DNA of 64,000 bases, from NCBI RefSeq assembly GCF_025567085.1, contig NZ_JAOQJN010000004.1:186001-250000 (forward strand), read 5' to 3'. Positions 8,074 to 17,248 of the stretch are shown in pieces. The translations under genes and the position numbers were made by a program. Position 1 is the stretch's first letter, and each line of letters starts with the position of its first letter. A model generated the notes under the pieces. The model worked only from the letters and a program-made list of their open reading frames with translations. It ran no database searches and was not told the origin of the DNA. The DNA comes from Bovifimicola ammoniilytica (GTDB lineage Bacteria; Bacillota; Clostridia; Lachnospirales; Lachnospiraceae).

Positions 8074-8129
8074 AGAGTTTCGAATATCAATTAAAGTGTA
8101 GATGTGATTTATAAATTATAGCTTATTAT

Positions 8130-8170
8130 AAGCCGGATAATGTGATATAATGCATTGTCCGGCTTGTTTG
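8130..8170 (+). terminator. terminator-like hairpin after the nitroreductase gene
   Basis: AAGCCGGATAATG pairs with CATTGTCCGGCTT (one G-U), then GTTTG. A 13-bp stem with a short, interrupted T tract. Confidence 0.55.
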
Positions 8171-8330
8171 TAAGTTTGGGAGGATAGTTTTATGGTAAGT
8201 CAGGATTAATTATAAACACGTTTTGCCATACAATTTATTTTTATCCTATAAATTGAAATGAGATTGTTATGAGTTAGAGAATTGATGTTATAATTTATTG
8301 TTATATGATATAATATATTGCAAATGTTAA

Positions 8331-8513
8331 ATGTATGCATTGGATGAGACAAGTAAACCACATTACTACGATAAAAAGAACGACGTATATTGGGTTAAAT
8401 ATGGAAATACAATAACAGAACATATTAACAATATATTAAAAAGTGGTGAACTTGAAACTGACACCGTCGGAAAAATCGACGTTGATAATTTTAAAAACTG
8501 TAAAGATATATAA
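8331..8513 (+). CDS. short reading frame of unknown function, possibly a remnant
   Basis: 60 residues (MYALDETSKPHYYDKKND...), soluble and without a recognisable motif. No ribosome site precedes the ATG, and TATAAT-like runs lie just before it. The stretch from 8171 to 8556 otherwise contains only a ribosome-site-like GGGAGGATAG followed by a four-codon frame (8192), which looks like decayed coding DNA. This may be the tail of a degraded gene. Confidence 0.3.
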   Translation: MYALDETSKPHYYDKKNDVYWVKYGNTITEHINNILKSGELETDTVGKIDVDNFKNCKDI

Positions 8514-8571
8514 TTATGATATGATTATTGAAGTTGGATAGCAAAATTGATAGAGAATGGAAGTGGAAAAA

Positions 8572-9432
8572 ATGAATAATGAAAATAAAACCAATATTAA
8601 CTGGTATCCCGGACATATGACCAAAGCTAAAAGAATGATGGAAGAGGATATAAAACTTATTGATTTAGTAATAGAATTAGTAGATGCCAGAGTTCCTATG
8701 AGCAGCAGAAATCCTGATATAGACAGAATAGGTAAGAATAAGGCAAGACTTATATTACTTAATAAATGCGATTTAGCTGATGAGAGAATAACTAAAGAAT
8801 GGGCAGAATATTTTGAAAATCAGGGATATTTTGCAGTAATGGTTAATTCTAGGAATGGAAATGGTCTTAAAGCCATTAACAATGTTGTAAAAGAGGCTTG
8901 TAAAGAGAAGATAGAAAGAGACAGAAAGAGAGGTATACTTAACCGTCCTGTTAGAGCAATGGTAGTTGGAATACCTAATGTCGGAAAATCTACTTTCATT
9001 AATTCATATGCTAAGAAAGCTTGTGCTAAGACTGGTAATAAGCCGGGAGTTACTAAAGGAAAACAGTGGATTAAATTAAGCAGTACACTTGAATTACTTG
9101 ATACACCGGGCATTTTATGGCCTAAATTCGAGGATCAGACAGTAGCTATGCGACTTGCCTTAATCGGTTCGATTAAAGATGAGATTCTGAATACCACAGA
9201 GTTAGCAATGGACTTATTGAAATTCCTTACAGAGAATTATAATGGAATTCTGAATGAGAGATATGGAATTACCGAGAGTGATGATACATTACAGATGTTA
9301 AATGACATTGCATTTAACAGGAAATTCCTTTTAAAAGGCAATGAATTAGATATTGATAAAGCATCAAGAATTCTTCTTGATGAATTCAGAAATGGTAAAC
9401 TTGGAAGAATTAGTTTAGAAAAGAATATATAG
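8572..9432 (+). CDS. rbgA: ribosome biogenesis GTPase RbgA (YlqF)
   Basis: 286 residues from ATG 8572 (an ATG at 8557 in frame is possible, giving five more residues). RbgA drives a late step of 50S subunit assembly. The circularly permuted GTPase order is clear: NKCD (G4) comes first, then GIPNVGKST (G1), then DTPGI (G3). The N-terminus NWYPGHMTKAKRMMEE is the family signature. A helical C-terminal domain follows. It stands directly before rnhB, as in Bacillus. Confidence 0.96.
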   Translation: MNNENKTNINWYPGHMTKAKRMMEEDIKLIDLVIELVDARVPMSSRNPDIDRIGKNKARLILLNKCDLADERITKEWAEYFENQGYFAVMVNSRNGNGLKAINNVVKEACKEKIERDRKRGILNRPVRAMVVGIPNVGKSTFINSYAKKACAKTGNKPGVTKGKQWIKLSSTLELLDTPGILWPKFEDQTVAMRLALIGSIKDEILNTTELAMDLLKFLTENYNGILNERYGITESDDTLQMLNDIAFNRKFLLKGNELDIDKASRILLDEFRNGKLGRISLEKNI

Positions 9433-9447
9433 ACAGAGGAACAACAG

Positions 9448-10212
9448 ATGGCAGGAATAAAAATATCTGATATAAAAGAAGAATTTGCAGCCAGTAATAA
9501 TATAGAAGGATATGCTGATTTAATAGCAAAATATTCTGATGATGAGCGTGCAGGAGTTATTAATTTAATAAAAAGATATCAGAAAGAAATCGATAAACAT
9601 AATAAAGAAGTAGAACGAACCTATAATATGCAGGCATTTGAAAGAAAATACGGTGAATATCAGTATATTTGCGGGATTGATGAAGTTGGAAGAGGACCAC
9701 TTGCGGGACCTGTATGTGCAGGTGCAGTTATTCTGCCTAAAGATGTAGATATTTTATATATAAATGATTCTAAGCAGTTAAGCGCCGCTAAAAGAGAAGA
9801 ACTCTATGACATTATTAAGGAAAAGGCAATAGCTGTCAAAACAGCATATTCAAGTTCTGAGGTAATTGACGATATTAATATTCTTCAGGCTACATACAGA
9901 GCAATGCGTGAAGCTATTAATGAATTAGATGTAAAACCCGATATATTATTAAACGATGCAGTTAATATTCCAGAAGTGAATATAAAGCAGGTGCCTATTA
10001 TTAAAGGTGATGCAAAGTCGATTTCTATTGCAGCAGCAAGTATTATTGCAAAAGTAGAGAGAGACAGGCTTATGGTAATGTATGATGAATTATATCCTGA
10101 ATATGGTTTCGCCAAGAATAAAGGATATGGTTCTAAAGAACATATAGAGGCACTAAGAAAATATGGTCCCTGCCCAATTCATAGAAGGAGTTTCATAAAG
10201 GGGCTGATTTAA
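9448..10212 (+). CDS. rnhB: ribonuclease HII
   Basis: 254 residues. The enzyme cleaves RNA in RNA-DNA hybrids, including single ribonucleotides in DNA. The active-site motif GIDEVGRGPLAGP (D78, E79) is intact, with the later aspartate in LLNDAVNIP, where most homologues have LVDA. KGDAKSISIAAASIIAKVERD and KGYGSKEHIEAL are also typical. A 65-residue helical N-terminal extension is common in Firmicutes. Ribosome site AGAGGA before ATG. It begins 15 bases after rbgA, in the conserved rbgA-rnhB pair. Confidence 0.97.
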   Translation: MAGIKISDIKEEFAASNNIEGYADLIAKYSDDERAGVINLIKRYQKEIDKHNKEVERTYNMQAFERKYGEYQYICGIDEVGRGPLAGPVCAGAVILPKDVDILYINDSKQLSAAKREELYDIIKEKAIAVKTAYSSSEVIDDINILQATYRAMREAINELDVKPDILLNDAVNIPEVNIKQVPIIKGDAKSISIAAASIIAKVERDRLMVMYDELYPEYGFAKNKGYGSKEHIEALRKYGPCPIHRRSFIKGLI

Positions 10213-10213
10213 A

Positions 10214-11944
10214 GTGAATATAAATATATCTAATTATTATACAGATTCTCAATCTGCTTCAGATGCAGTTTCTAATTCAGGTTCTAACAGAAATGAAGCT
10301 GTCGACAGAAGTGTACAGAACCAGAATGTTCAGAATATAAATAGCCAAAATAACACTGGTGGAATAAATTTGAGAGATTTAGCTGCCGGTGATGTTTTTC
10401 GTGGTGAAATAATTAACATTAATAACCAGAATGTGGAAATTCTGTTAGACGGAAATGAACACATTAATGCAACTATGCAGCAAGCATTAGGACTTAATAT
10501 TGGCGAAAAATTATTATTTCAGGTCAAAGATAATAGTGACACACAGTTAGTTATAAGACCGATAGCTAATAATGAAGTATCTTCTGAACTTGTTAATAAA
10601 TCACTTCTCACAGCAGGATTAACAATTAATGATAAAAATATTGCGATAGTAAAAGAATTAATAGCTAATGGACAACCGATAGATAAGCAGTCAATCATAA
10701 ATATGATTAAACTATCATCAGTTTATGCTAATGAGTCAATAGATAAACTTATTGATATGACGAAGAATGGAATAGAAATCAATAGAGAAAATCTAGATAT
10801 GTATGATGCTTATACCACATCAAGTCATTATATTTCTGAGAATATTATGGAGATAGGAGATGGCATCTTAGAAGTATTTGAAAAACTATTAGAAAGTGAT
10901 GTTAATTTTAGTGATTTCACAGAGAATAATGTTAACATAGAAGATACTACAGGAAATACTACAACAAATGATATTACTTCAGGTAATTTTAATGAAAATA
11001 GTATTAATCCGGAAAATTTAATGGGAAATACTATTAGTTCAGACAGTTTTACAAAAATCAATACAATTTTAGAAGATTTATCTAATATATTTGATGCAGA
11101 TAATGATAATAAGCAGATTTCAGAAAGTATAAATGTGGATAAAAACAATATCTATAATAAAGAAAGTATACAGGAAGCTTCAAAGGAGAGCACAAAAGAT
11201 TTTCTTAAAATGATAGACAGTTCTGATACTTTTAAGGAATTATCTGAAGTGCTTAAAAATATTGGTGAAAATATGCCAAAAGAAGCGTTTAATAATATAA
11301 TAAAGTCACCTGTATTTAAAGAGAAAATCACGAAACTACTTATGGATAGGTTATATCTTAATCCCACTAAGTTAAGTGAAGATAAAAAGATTGTTAAGAA
11401 TGAAGTAGATAAAATATATGATAAATTAAATAAGCTTACTGAAATGATTAAGAATATGCCTGAGAATGTTAAGAGTGAAAATCTGTCACTTGCGGGCGAC
11501 AAACTAAGTAAGAATATGAATTTTATGAATGAATTAAATAACATAGAAGCATATGTCCAGGTTCCGGTTAAATTTTCAGAGGGAAATAAGAACGGAGACT
11601 TGTATGTCTATAACAGGAGAAGGAATAAGAAAATTAATGATGATACATTGACAGCATTTTTGCATTTGCAATTAGATTACCTGGGTGCAACAGATATAAA
11701 TATATCGCTGAAGAAGAACAGTGTAACGGCTAAATTCACATTAGATGATGAGACTTCTAGAAATCTTGTAGAAGATAATCTTGGGGAATTAGCAGAAAGA
11801 TTAGAGAAAATTGGCTATAATGTTACGATAAGTACAGAATTAAGTGAGAAGAAATCACAGGAATTCAATGCGATATTACCTATAACTTCTAATAATGAAA
11901 ATGCTGTATCAATAAAGAGATATATATTCGATATACGCACATAA
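10214..11944 (+). CDS. FliK-like protein (flagellar hook-length control domain, YlqG type)
   Basis: 576 residues from a GTG two bases behind rnhB, with AAAGGGG upstream. The N-terminal 50 residues are rich in Asn, Gln and Ser; the middle (about 230-330) is an Asn/Thr/Ser-rich low-complexity linker. The C-terminal 130 residues (VQVPVKFSEGNKNGDLYVYNRR..., then HLQLDYLGATDINISLKK) resemble the FliK C-terminal domain, which in flagella switches export specificity through FlhB. The same gene order (rnhB, FliK-like, FlhB-tail) occurs in Bacillus as rnhB-ylqG-ylqH, away from the flagellar operon. The function of this orphan pair is not established. Confidence 0.7.
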   Translation: MNINISNYYTDSQSASDAVSNSGSNRNEAVDRSVQNQNVQNINSQNNTGGINLRDLAAGDVFRGEIININNQNVEILLDGNEHINATMQQALGLNIGEKLLFQVKDNSDTQLVIRPIANNEVSSELVNKSLLTAGLTINDKNIAIVKELIANGQPIDKQSIINMIKLSSVYANESIDKLIDMTKNGIEINRENLDMYDAYTTSSHYISENIMEIGDGILEVFEKLLESDVNFSDFTENNVNIEDTTGNTTTNDITSGNFNENSINPENLMGNTISSDSFTKINTILEDLSNIFDADNDNKQISESINVDKNNIYNKESIQEASKESTKDFLKMIDSSDTFKELSEVLKNIGENMPKEAFNNIIKSPVFKEKITKLLMDRLYLNPTKLSEDKKIVKNEVDKIYDKLNKLTEMIKNMPENVKSENLSLAGDKLSKNMNFMNELNNIEAYVQVPVKFSEGNKNGDLYVYNRRRNKKINDDTLTAFLHLQLDYLGATDINISLKKNSVTAKFTLDDETSRNLVEDNLGELAERLEKIGYNVTISTELSEKKSQEFNAILPITSNNENAVSIKRYIFDIRT

Positions 11945-12037
11945 TTTAAGTAGTTAAAGAAGCTGATTATTTATAGCTTAAAGTGTATAGAAGTCAATAA
12001 AGTATTCAAAACACAGACTCGAAAAGGAATTATTTAT

Positions 12038-12322
12038 ATGGAAGATAATGAGAAAGCTAAGAAGAAAACAGCAGTAGCACTTCAATATAATCGTGGAGAT
12101 GAAGCACCAAAAGTAATAGCAACAGGAAAGGGAATACTTGCTGAGAAGATTTTGGATAAGGCTAAAGAATCAGATGTGCCTGTATATGAAGATGAAAAAT
12201 TAGCAGGAACACTTTCTAAGTTAGAGATTGGTGATATGATTCCACCTGAATTATATGGAGTAGTGGCTGAAATATTAGTATTTGTTGATAAAATGGACAG
12301 GATACGCAAGAAGATATCATAA
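12038..12322 (+). CDS. FlhB cytoplasmic-domain-like protein (YlqH type)
   Basis: 94 residues. The sequence AVALQYNRGDEAPKVIATGKGILAEKILDKAKESDVPVYED corresponds to the C-terminal cytoplasmic domain of the export-switch protein FlhB. The membrane part is absent, and so is the self-cleaving NPTH motif that would precede the first strand, so it cannot undergo the normal FlhB cleavage. It pairs with the upstream FliK-like gene. Ribosome site AAAGGAAT, 7 bases before the ATG. In full flagellar systems FliK and FlhB domains interact, so these two probably do so here; that is inference. Confidence 0.85.
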   Translation: MEDNEKAKKKTAVALQYNRGDEAPKVIATGKGILAEKILDKAKESDVPVYEDEKLAGTLSKLEIGDMIPPELYGVVAEILVFVDKMDRIRKKIS

Positions 12323-12337
12323 GAGGGGTATAGATAA

Positions 12338-12805
12338 ATGAGATATAAGGATGAGAATTATAGAATAAATAATAATAAACCAAAGAATAGCAAGGCAGGG
12401 AATAGCAAGGTAAGAGATAGTAAATACCAAAATAATAATATTGATTATTATAAAATAAACAAAAGAGCCCTTGGTGAAGAATATGAGAAAATCGCAGGTG
12501 AATATATTAAGGAACTTGGATATGAAATTATTGAATATAATTACAGATGTCATTATGGGGAAATAGATATCATTGCAATGGATAAGTGTGACCTTGTATT
12601 TATAGAGGTGAAATTTAGGCATAGCGGAAAATTTGGAACACCATTCGAAGCAGTTAACAAACAGAAACAGAATACAATAATGAAAACTGCGACATATTAT
12701 ATTTTAGAAAATGATATACAGGAAAATACATATATAAGATTTGATATTGTTGGAATAGAAGATGACAATATTGTACTGATTAAAAATGCATTTGGAGGAA
12801 TATAG
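12338..12805 (+). CDS. yraN: YraN family protein (UPF0102, restriction-endonuclease-like fold)
   Basis: 155 residues. The core begins near residue 40 (RALGEEYEKIAGEYIKELGYEII) and shows the nuclease-fold residues in GEIDIIAMD and FIEVKFRHS, followed by VNKQKQ. The family is widespread next to rnhB and ribosome genes and is assumed to process DNA or RNA ends, without a firm function. The N-terminal 35 residues form an unusual Asn/Lys-rich extension not seen in typical members of about 120 residues. It starts 15 bases after the FlhB-like gene. Confidence 0.92.
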   Translation: MRYKDENYRINNNKPKNSKAGNSKVRDSKYQNNNIDYYKINKRALGEEYEKIAGEYIKELGYEIIEYNYRCHYGEIDIIAMDKCDLVFIEVKFRHSGKFGTPFEAVNKQKQNTIMKTATYYILENDIQENTYIRFDIVGIEDDNIVLIKNAFGGI

Positions 12806-12807
12806 AC

Positions 12808-13650
12808 TTGAATAAGTATTTGGATAATTTAAAACAAAAATTTAATGAAGATAATAGCGATTTACCATTAATCAGATTCGAAAGTTTTGAGAAAATTCCA
12901 TTTATTGAGCATGGTTTCACTACAAGATTAGGTGGTGTAAGTAAAGGGATTTTTTCAACACTAAATCTTTCATTTGCAAGAGGCGATGAAAAGGAAAAAG
13001 TTTTAGAAAATTACAGAATTGTTGCCAGAAAGATAGGTTATGATATAGATGATTTTGTGGCTTCACACCAGACACATACTACCAATATAAGAATTGTCGG
13101 TACGGAAGATAAAGGTAAAGGTATCATAAGGGAACGCGATTATGAAGACGTTGACGGACTTATGACTAATGAACCGGGCATAGTGCTATTTACATACTAT
13201 GCTGACTGTGTGCCGCTTTATTTTGTGGATACGGTTAAGAAAGTAATTGCACTTTCACATTCAGGCTGGAAAGGAACTGTAAACAGAATGGGCAAAGTTA
13301 CAGTTGATAAAATGGTGAGTGAATATGGCTGCGACAGAAAAGATATAATATGTGCAATAGGTCCATCTATCTGTCGTAAGTGTTATGAAGTAAGTGAAGA
13401 TGTAGCGATAGAATTTAAGAAGAATTTTTCTGAAAAAGATGTGGAACAATTTCTTGATGATAAACATAACGGTAAATATCAGCTGGATTTGTGGAAAGTC
13501 AATGAACTGATTCTTAAAGAGGCAGGAATATCAGAAAATCATATCGAGAACAGGAGAATATGCACCTGTTGTAATAAAGATGTTTTGTTTTCACATCGTG
13601 GACTTAATGGACAAAGAGGAAATCTTGCTGCATTTATGGTAATAAAATAA
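12808..13650 (+). CDS. pgeF: PgeF family purine nucleoside phosphorylase/polyphenol-oxidase-like (YfiH, laccase domain)
   Basis: 280 residues from TTG 12808, supported by GGAGGA 9 bases upstream and only 2 bases after yraN. Family signatures are all present: HGFTTRLGGVS, SHQTHTTNIRIV, YADCVPLYF, LSHSGWKGT, AIGPSICRKCYEV and the C-terminal CTCC, then FSHRG and GQRGNLAAF. The His/Cys set binds Zn (or Cu). Proteins of this family have been shown to act on nucleosides or on peptidoglycan precursors; which applies here is not visible. Confidence 0.92.
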   Translation: MNKYLDNLKQKFNEDNSDLPLIRFESFEKIPFIEHGFTTRLGGVSKGIFSTLNLSFARGDEKEKVLENYRIVARKIGYDIDDFVASHQTHTTNIRIVGTEDKGKGIIRERDYEDVDGLMTNEPGIVLFTYYADCVPLYFVDTVKKVIALSHSGWKGTVNRMGKVTVDKMVSEYGCDRKDIICAIGPSICRKCYEVSEDVAIEFKKNFSEKDVEQFLDDKHNGKYQLDLWKVNELILKEAGISENHIENRRICTCCNKDVLFSHRGLNGQRGNLAAFMVIK

Positions 13651-13722
13651 TAGAACTTTACAAATATTTAGATTACTGATAAACTAAAAGAGTATGCATT
13701 TAGAAAGCAGGAAGATTTATTA

Positions 13723-15099
13723 ATGAAAAAAAATGAGCATATTATAAAAGAAATTAAGGAAGGTTCGATAGCCGAAGAGTTCGATTTAGAGCCAGGAGAT
13801 GTCATTTTAAAGATTAATGATAATGACATTGAAGATATATTTGATTATCAGTATTTTGTTGAGGATGAATATATCGAGGTTTTAGTAAGAAAAACTGATG
13901 GTGAGGAATGGCTCTTAGAGATAGATAAGGATCCTGATGAAGATTTAGGTATAGTGTTTGAGAATGGTCTTATGGACAATTACAGAAGTTGTCAGAATAA
14001 GTGTATGTTCTGTTTTATCGACCAGATGCCTAAAGGCATGAGAGAAACATTATATTTTAAAGATGATGATTCGAGACTATCATTTCTACAGGGTAATTAT
14101 GTTACACTCACTAATATGAGTATGAAAGACATTGATAGAATTATCAGATATCATTTAGGACCTATAAACATTTCTGTTCATACAACTAATAAAGAGTTGA
14201 GATGTAAAATGCTTAATAATCGTTTTGCAGGAGATGCTTTAGATAAAATCAGAATTTTATATGAAGCAGGAATTGAAATGAATGGACAGGTTGTTCTGTG
14301 CAAAGGTGTTAATGATAAAGATGAACTTAAGAGAACAATTGAAGATATAGGAAGTTATCTTCCTATAATGAGAAGTGCATCAGTTGTTCCGGCAGGACTT
14401 ACAAAATACAGAGATGGTTTATATCCGTTAGAAAGTTTTAATAAAGAAGATGCCTGTGAAGTTATTGATTTAATAGAGAGTTATCAGAAAATATTCTATG
14501 ATAAATATGGACTCCATTTTATTCAGGCAAGTGATGAATGGTATATATTAGCTGAAAGAGATTTTCCAGAAGAAGAAAGGTATGATGGATATATACAGCT
14601 TGAAAATGGTGTTGGAATGATGAGGCTTCTGTGGAATGAATTTATGGAGTATTACGAAAGTCTTGAACCTGTTGAAATTGAGAAAGAATTAGTGGTCTCT
14701 TTAGCAACAGGAGTTTTGGCCTATGATATGATTAACAAGATGGCAAAATTAATCGAGAAAAAGATTAAAAATGTCAAAGTGAATTGTTATAAGATAATAA
14801 ACAATTTTTTTGGAGAAAAGATTACAGTATCAGGTCTGATTACGGGAACGGATTTAATTGACCAGCTTAAGGATAAAGAACTTGGCGACAGGTTACTGCT
14901 TCCTAATAACATATTAAGAAGTGGTGAAGATGTATTTCTAGATGACTACAAATTACAAGAAGTCAGTGATAGATTAGGTGTTCCGATAGTTATAACGAAA
15001 TCTGATGGAGAGGGTTTTGTTAATGCCATTTTAAATGGTGATGGCCAGAATAAAGATAATGGTAATTTTGTATATATTAAAGCATATGATAACGATTAA
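13723..15099 (+). CDS. radical SAM protein, DUF512 family with N-terminal PDZ domain
   Basis: 458 residues. A PDZ-like domain occupies the first 60 (EIKEGSIAEEFDLEPGDVILKIND). The radical SAM cysteines are C90, C94 and C97 in CQNKCMFCFID, close to the DUF512 consensus. GNYVTLTNM and the long C-terminal DUF512 region follow, ending near GGEG-type residues (SDGEGFVNAI). The family is of unknown substrate and is regularly found next to der in Clostridia, exactly as here (26 bases apart). Confidence 0.9.
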   Translation: MKKNEHIIKEIKEGSIAEEFDLEPGDVILKINDNDIEDIFDYQYFVEDEYIEVLVRKTDGEEWLLEIDKDPDEDLGIVFENGLMDNYRSCQNKCMFCFIDQMPKGMRETLYFKDDDSRLSFLQGNYVTLTNMSMKDIDRIIRYHLGPINISVHTTNKELRCKMLNNRFAGDALDKIRILYEAGIEMNGQVVLCKGVNDKDELKRTIEDIGSYLPIMRSASVVPAGLTKYRDGLYPLESFNKEDACEVIDLIESYQKIFYDKYGLHFIQASDEWYILAERDFPEEERYDGYIQLENGVGMMRLLWNEFMEYYESLEPVEIEKELVVSLATGVLAYDMINKMAKLIEKKIKNVKVNCYKIINNFFGEKITVSGLITGTDLIDQLKDKELGDRLLLPNNILRSGEDVFLDDYKLQEVSDRLGVPIVITKSDGEGFVNAILNGDGQNKDNGNFVYIKAYDND

Positions 15100-15125
15100 G
15101 ACTTATAGAAAAGGAGAATATATAG

Positions 15126-16454
15126 ATGAGTAAACAAGTAGTAGCAATCGTAGGCAGACCAAATGTCGGTAAGTCCACATTGTTCAATGCATTAGCAGGT
15201 GAAATGATATCGATTGTTAAAGATACACCTGGTGTTACAAGAGATAGAATCTATGCGGACGTAACTTGGTTAGATAAAACATTTACGCTTATTGATACTG
15301 GTGGAATTGAACCAGACTCTAATGATGTAATACTTTCACAGATGAGAGAACAGGCTGAAATTGCGATAAATACAGCAGATGTTATTGTATTTATTACAGA
15401 TGTAAGGCAGGGACTTGTAGATTCTGATGCTAAAGTAGCTGATATGTTAAGAAGAAGCAAGAAGCCTGTAGTACTTGTTGTCAATAAAGTAGATAGTTTT
15501 GAAAAATTTATGCCTGATGTGTATGAATTCTATAATCTTGGAATCGGTGATCCAATTCCGGTTTCGGCAGCCTCAAGACTTGGAATCGGCGATATGTTAG
15601 AAGAAGTGTGTAAGCATTTTAATGATGATGACACTGAGGATGAGGAAGATGACAGACCTAGAGTGGCAATAGTTGGTAAGCCAAATGTTGGTAAATCTTC
15701 TATTATTAATAAATTACTTGGTGAAGACAGAGTTATTGTCTCTAATATCGCAGGAACTACAAGAGATGCAGTAGACACAGAGATTAAGAGAAATGGAAAA
15801 GAATATGTATTTATTGACACTGCGGGACTTAGAAGAAAATCTAAAATCAAAGAGGAATTAGAAAGATACAGTATTATACGAACTGTTACCGCTGTAGACA
15901 GAGCTGATGTGGTCGTAGTAGTAATTGATGCAACTGAGGGGGTAACCGAACAGGATGCAAAGATTGCGGGAATTGCACATGAGCGTGGTAAGGGGGTAAT
16001 AATTGCGGTTAATAAATGGGACGCAATTGAGAAAAATGACAAAACAATATATGAACATACAAATAAGATAAGAGAAGTCCTTGCATATATGCCTTATGCA
16101 GAAATGATATTTATCTCGGCGCAGACAGGGCAGAGACTTAATAAATTATTTGATTTGATTGATATGGTTATTCAGAACCAGAATTTAAGAATTGCCACAG
16201 GCGTACTTAATGAGATTATGGCAGAGGCAGTTGCATTACAGCAGCCACCATCTGATAAAGGTAAGAGATTAAAACTCTACTATATGACACAGGTTGCGGT
16301 TAAACCGCCGACATTTGTTATCTTTGTTAATGATAAAGAACTTATGCATTTCTCATATACAAGATATATTGAGAATAAAGTGCGTGAGGCATTTGGATTT
16401 AAGGGAACAGCCTTAAAATTTATTATAAGAGAACGTAAAGATAAAGAGGATTAA
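15126..16454 (+). CDS. der: ribosome biogenesis GTPase Der (EngA)
   Basis: 442 residues with two consecutive GTPase domains and a KH-like tail. Domain 1: GRPNVGKST, TPGVTRD, DTGGI, NKVD. An acidic linker (DDDTEDEEDD) separates it from domain 2: GKPNVGKSS, GTTRDAVD, DTAGLRRK, NKWD. Der is essential for 50S subunit assembly. AAAGGAGAA stands before the ATG. It is followed after 2 bases by plsY. Confidence 0.98.
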   Translation: MSKQVVAIVGRPNVGKSTLFNALAGEMISIVKDTPGVTRDRIYADVTWLDKTFTLIDTGGIEPDSNDVILSQMREQAEIAINTADVIVFITDVRQGLVDSDAKVADMLRRSKKPVVLVVNKVDSFEKFMPDVYEFYNLGIGDPIPVSAASRLGIGDMLEEVCKHFNDDDTEDEEDDRPRVAIVGKPNVGKSSIINKLLGEDRVIVSNIAGTTRDAVDTEIKRNGKEYVFIDTAGLRRKSKIKEELERYSIIRTVTAVDRADVVVVVIDATEGVTEQDAKIAGIAHERGKGVIIAVNKWDAIEKNDKTIYEHTNKIREVLAYMPYAEMIFISAQTGQRLNKLFDLIDMVIQNQNLRIATGVLNEIMAEAVALQQPPSDKGKRLKLYYMTQVAVKPPTFVIFVNDKELMHFSYTRYIENKVREAFGFKGTALKFIIRERKDKED

Positions 16455-16456
16455 TT

Positions 16457-17119
16457 ATGGAACGTATTATTTGTATTGTAATAGGATATATATTTGGATT
16501 ATTCCAGACAGGATATATTTATGGTAAGTTAAATCATGTTGACATAAGAGATTATGGAAGTGGCAATGCAGGAACAACTAATGCAATGCGTGTGCTTGGT
16601 AAAAAAGCTGGAATAATTACATATTTAGGCGATTGTTTAAAAGCCGTTGCAGCAAGCTTAGTTATATATTTCCTGTTTAAGTCACAGCCTTCTGATTATC
16701 TGTTTATGTTAAAGATTTATGGTGGACTTGGTGTTGTACTAGGACATAATTTTCCGTTCTATATGGGATTTAAAGGTGGAAAAGGAATTGCAGCATCATC
16801 AGGTGTTATACTTGGTTTAGGAGATATGAAGCTTACACTTATTGCATTATTTACATTTGTTATTGTAACTGTTCTTACTAAATATGTATCAGTAGGTTCG
16901 CTTACGATGATGGCAGGTTTCTTTGTTGAATTTATTGTTTTCAACGAACTTAAGATTATTGGTTTCAAAAATAATATGCATTTTATGGGAAATGAAAGAA
17001 TAGAAGTATATATACTTGTATTTGTAATATCAGCATTGGCATTTATTAAACACAGAGCTAATATCCAGAGATTGATTGCTGGTAATGAAAGAAAGATTGG
17101 ACAGAAGAAAGATTTGTAA
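16457..17119 (+). CDS. plsY: glycerol-3-phosphate acyltransferase PlsY
   Basis: 220 residues, an integral membrane enzyme that transfers the acyl group of acyl-phosphate to glycerol-3-phosphate, the first step of phospholipid synthesis. Conserved loops are visible: DIRDYGSGNAGTTNAMRVLG, LGHNFPFYMGFKGGKGIA and the late KHRANIQRLIAGNE. Five or six membrane helices. The last codons (KKDL) lie in the first copy of a 22-bp tandem repeat. Paired with gpsA, which makes its substrate. Confidence 0.96.
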   Translation: MERIICIVIGYIFGLFQTGYIYGKLNHVDIRDYGSGNAGTTNAMRVLGKKAGIITYLGDCLKAVAASLVIYFLFKSQPSDYLFMLKIYGGLGVVLGHNFPFYMGFKGGKGIAASSGVILGLGDMKLTLIALFTFVIVTVLTKYVSVGSLTMMAGFFVEFIVFNELKIIGFKNNMHFMGNERIEVYILVFVISALAFIKHRANIQRLIAGNERKIGQKKDL

Positions 17120-17168
17120 TAAATAAATGAAAAATTTGTAATAAATAAATGAAAAATTTGTAATAAAT
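17112..17168 (+). repeat. 22-bp tandem repeat, 2.6 copies, overlapping the end of plsY
   Basis: The unit ATTTGTAATAAATAAATGAA plus AA occurs at 17112-17133 and 17134-17155, with 13 more bases at 17156-17168. The first copy includes the plsY stop codon (17117-17119), so the duplication has copied a stop-codon segment downstream. No dyad symmetry; probably slippage. Confidence 0.85.
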
Positions 17169-17248
17169 TATTCTGACATAAATTGGCAATATCTGTAATA
17201 ACAGAAATATGCGTGCATCATATAATGGCACAGAAATGAGGTAAAATT

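Noticed and set aside
15530..16042. 170-codon - strand frame inside der
   Set aside because: Complement of two GTPase domains with Ser/Thr/Leu-rich nonsense; der is clearly the real gene.
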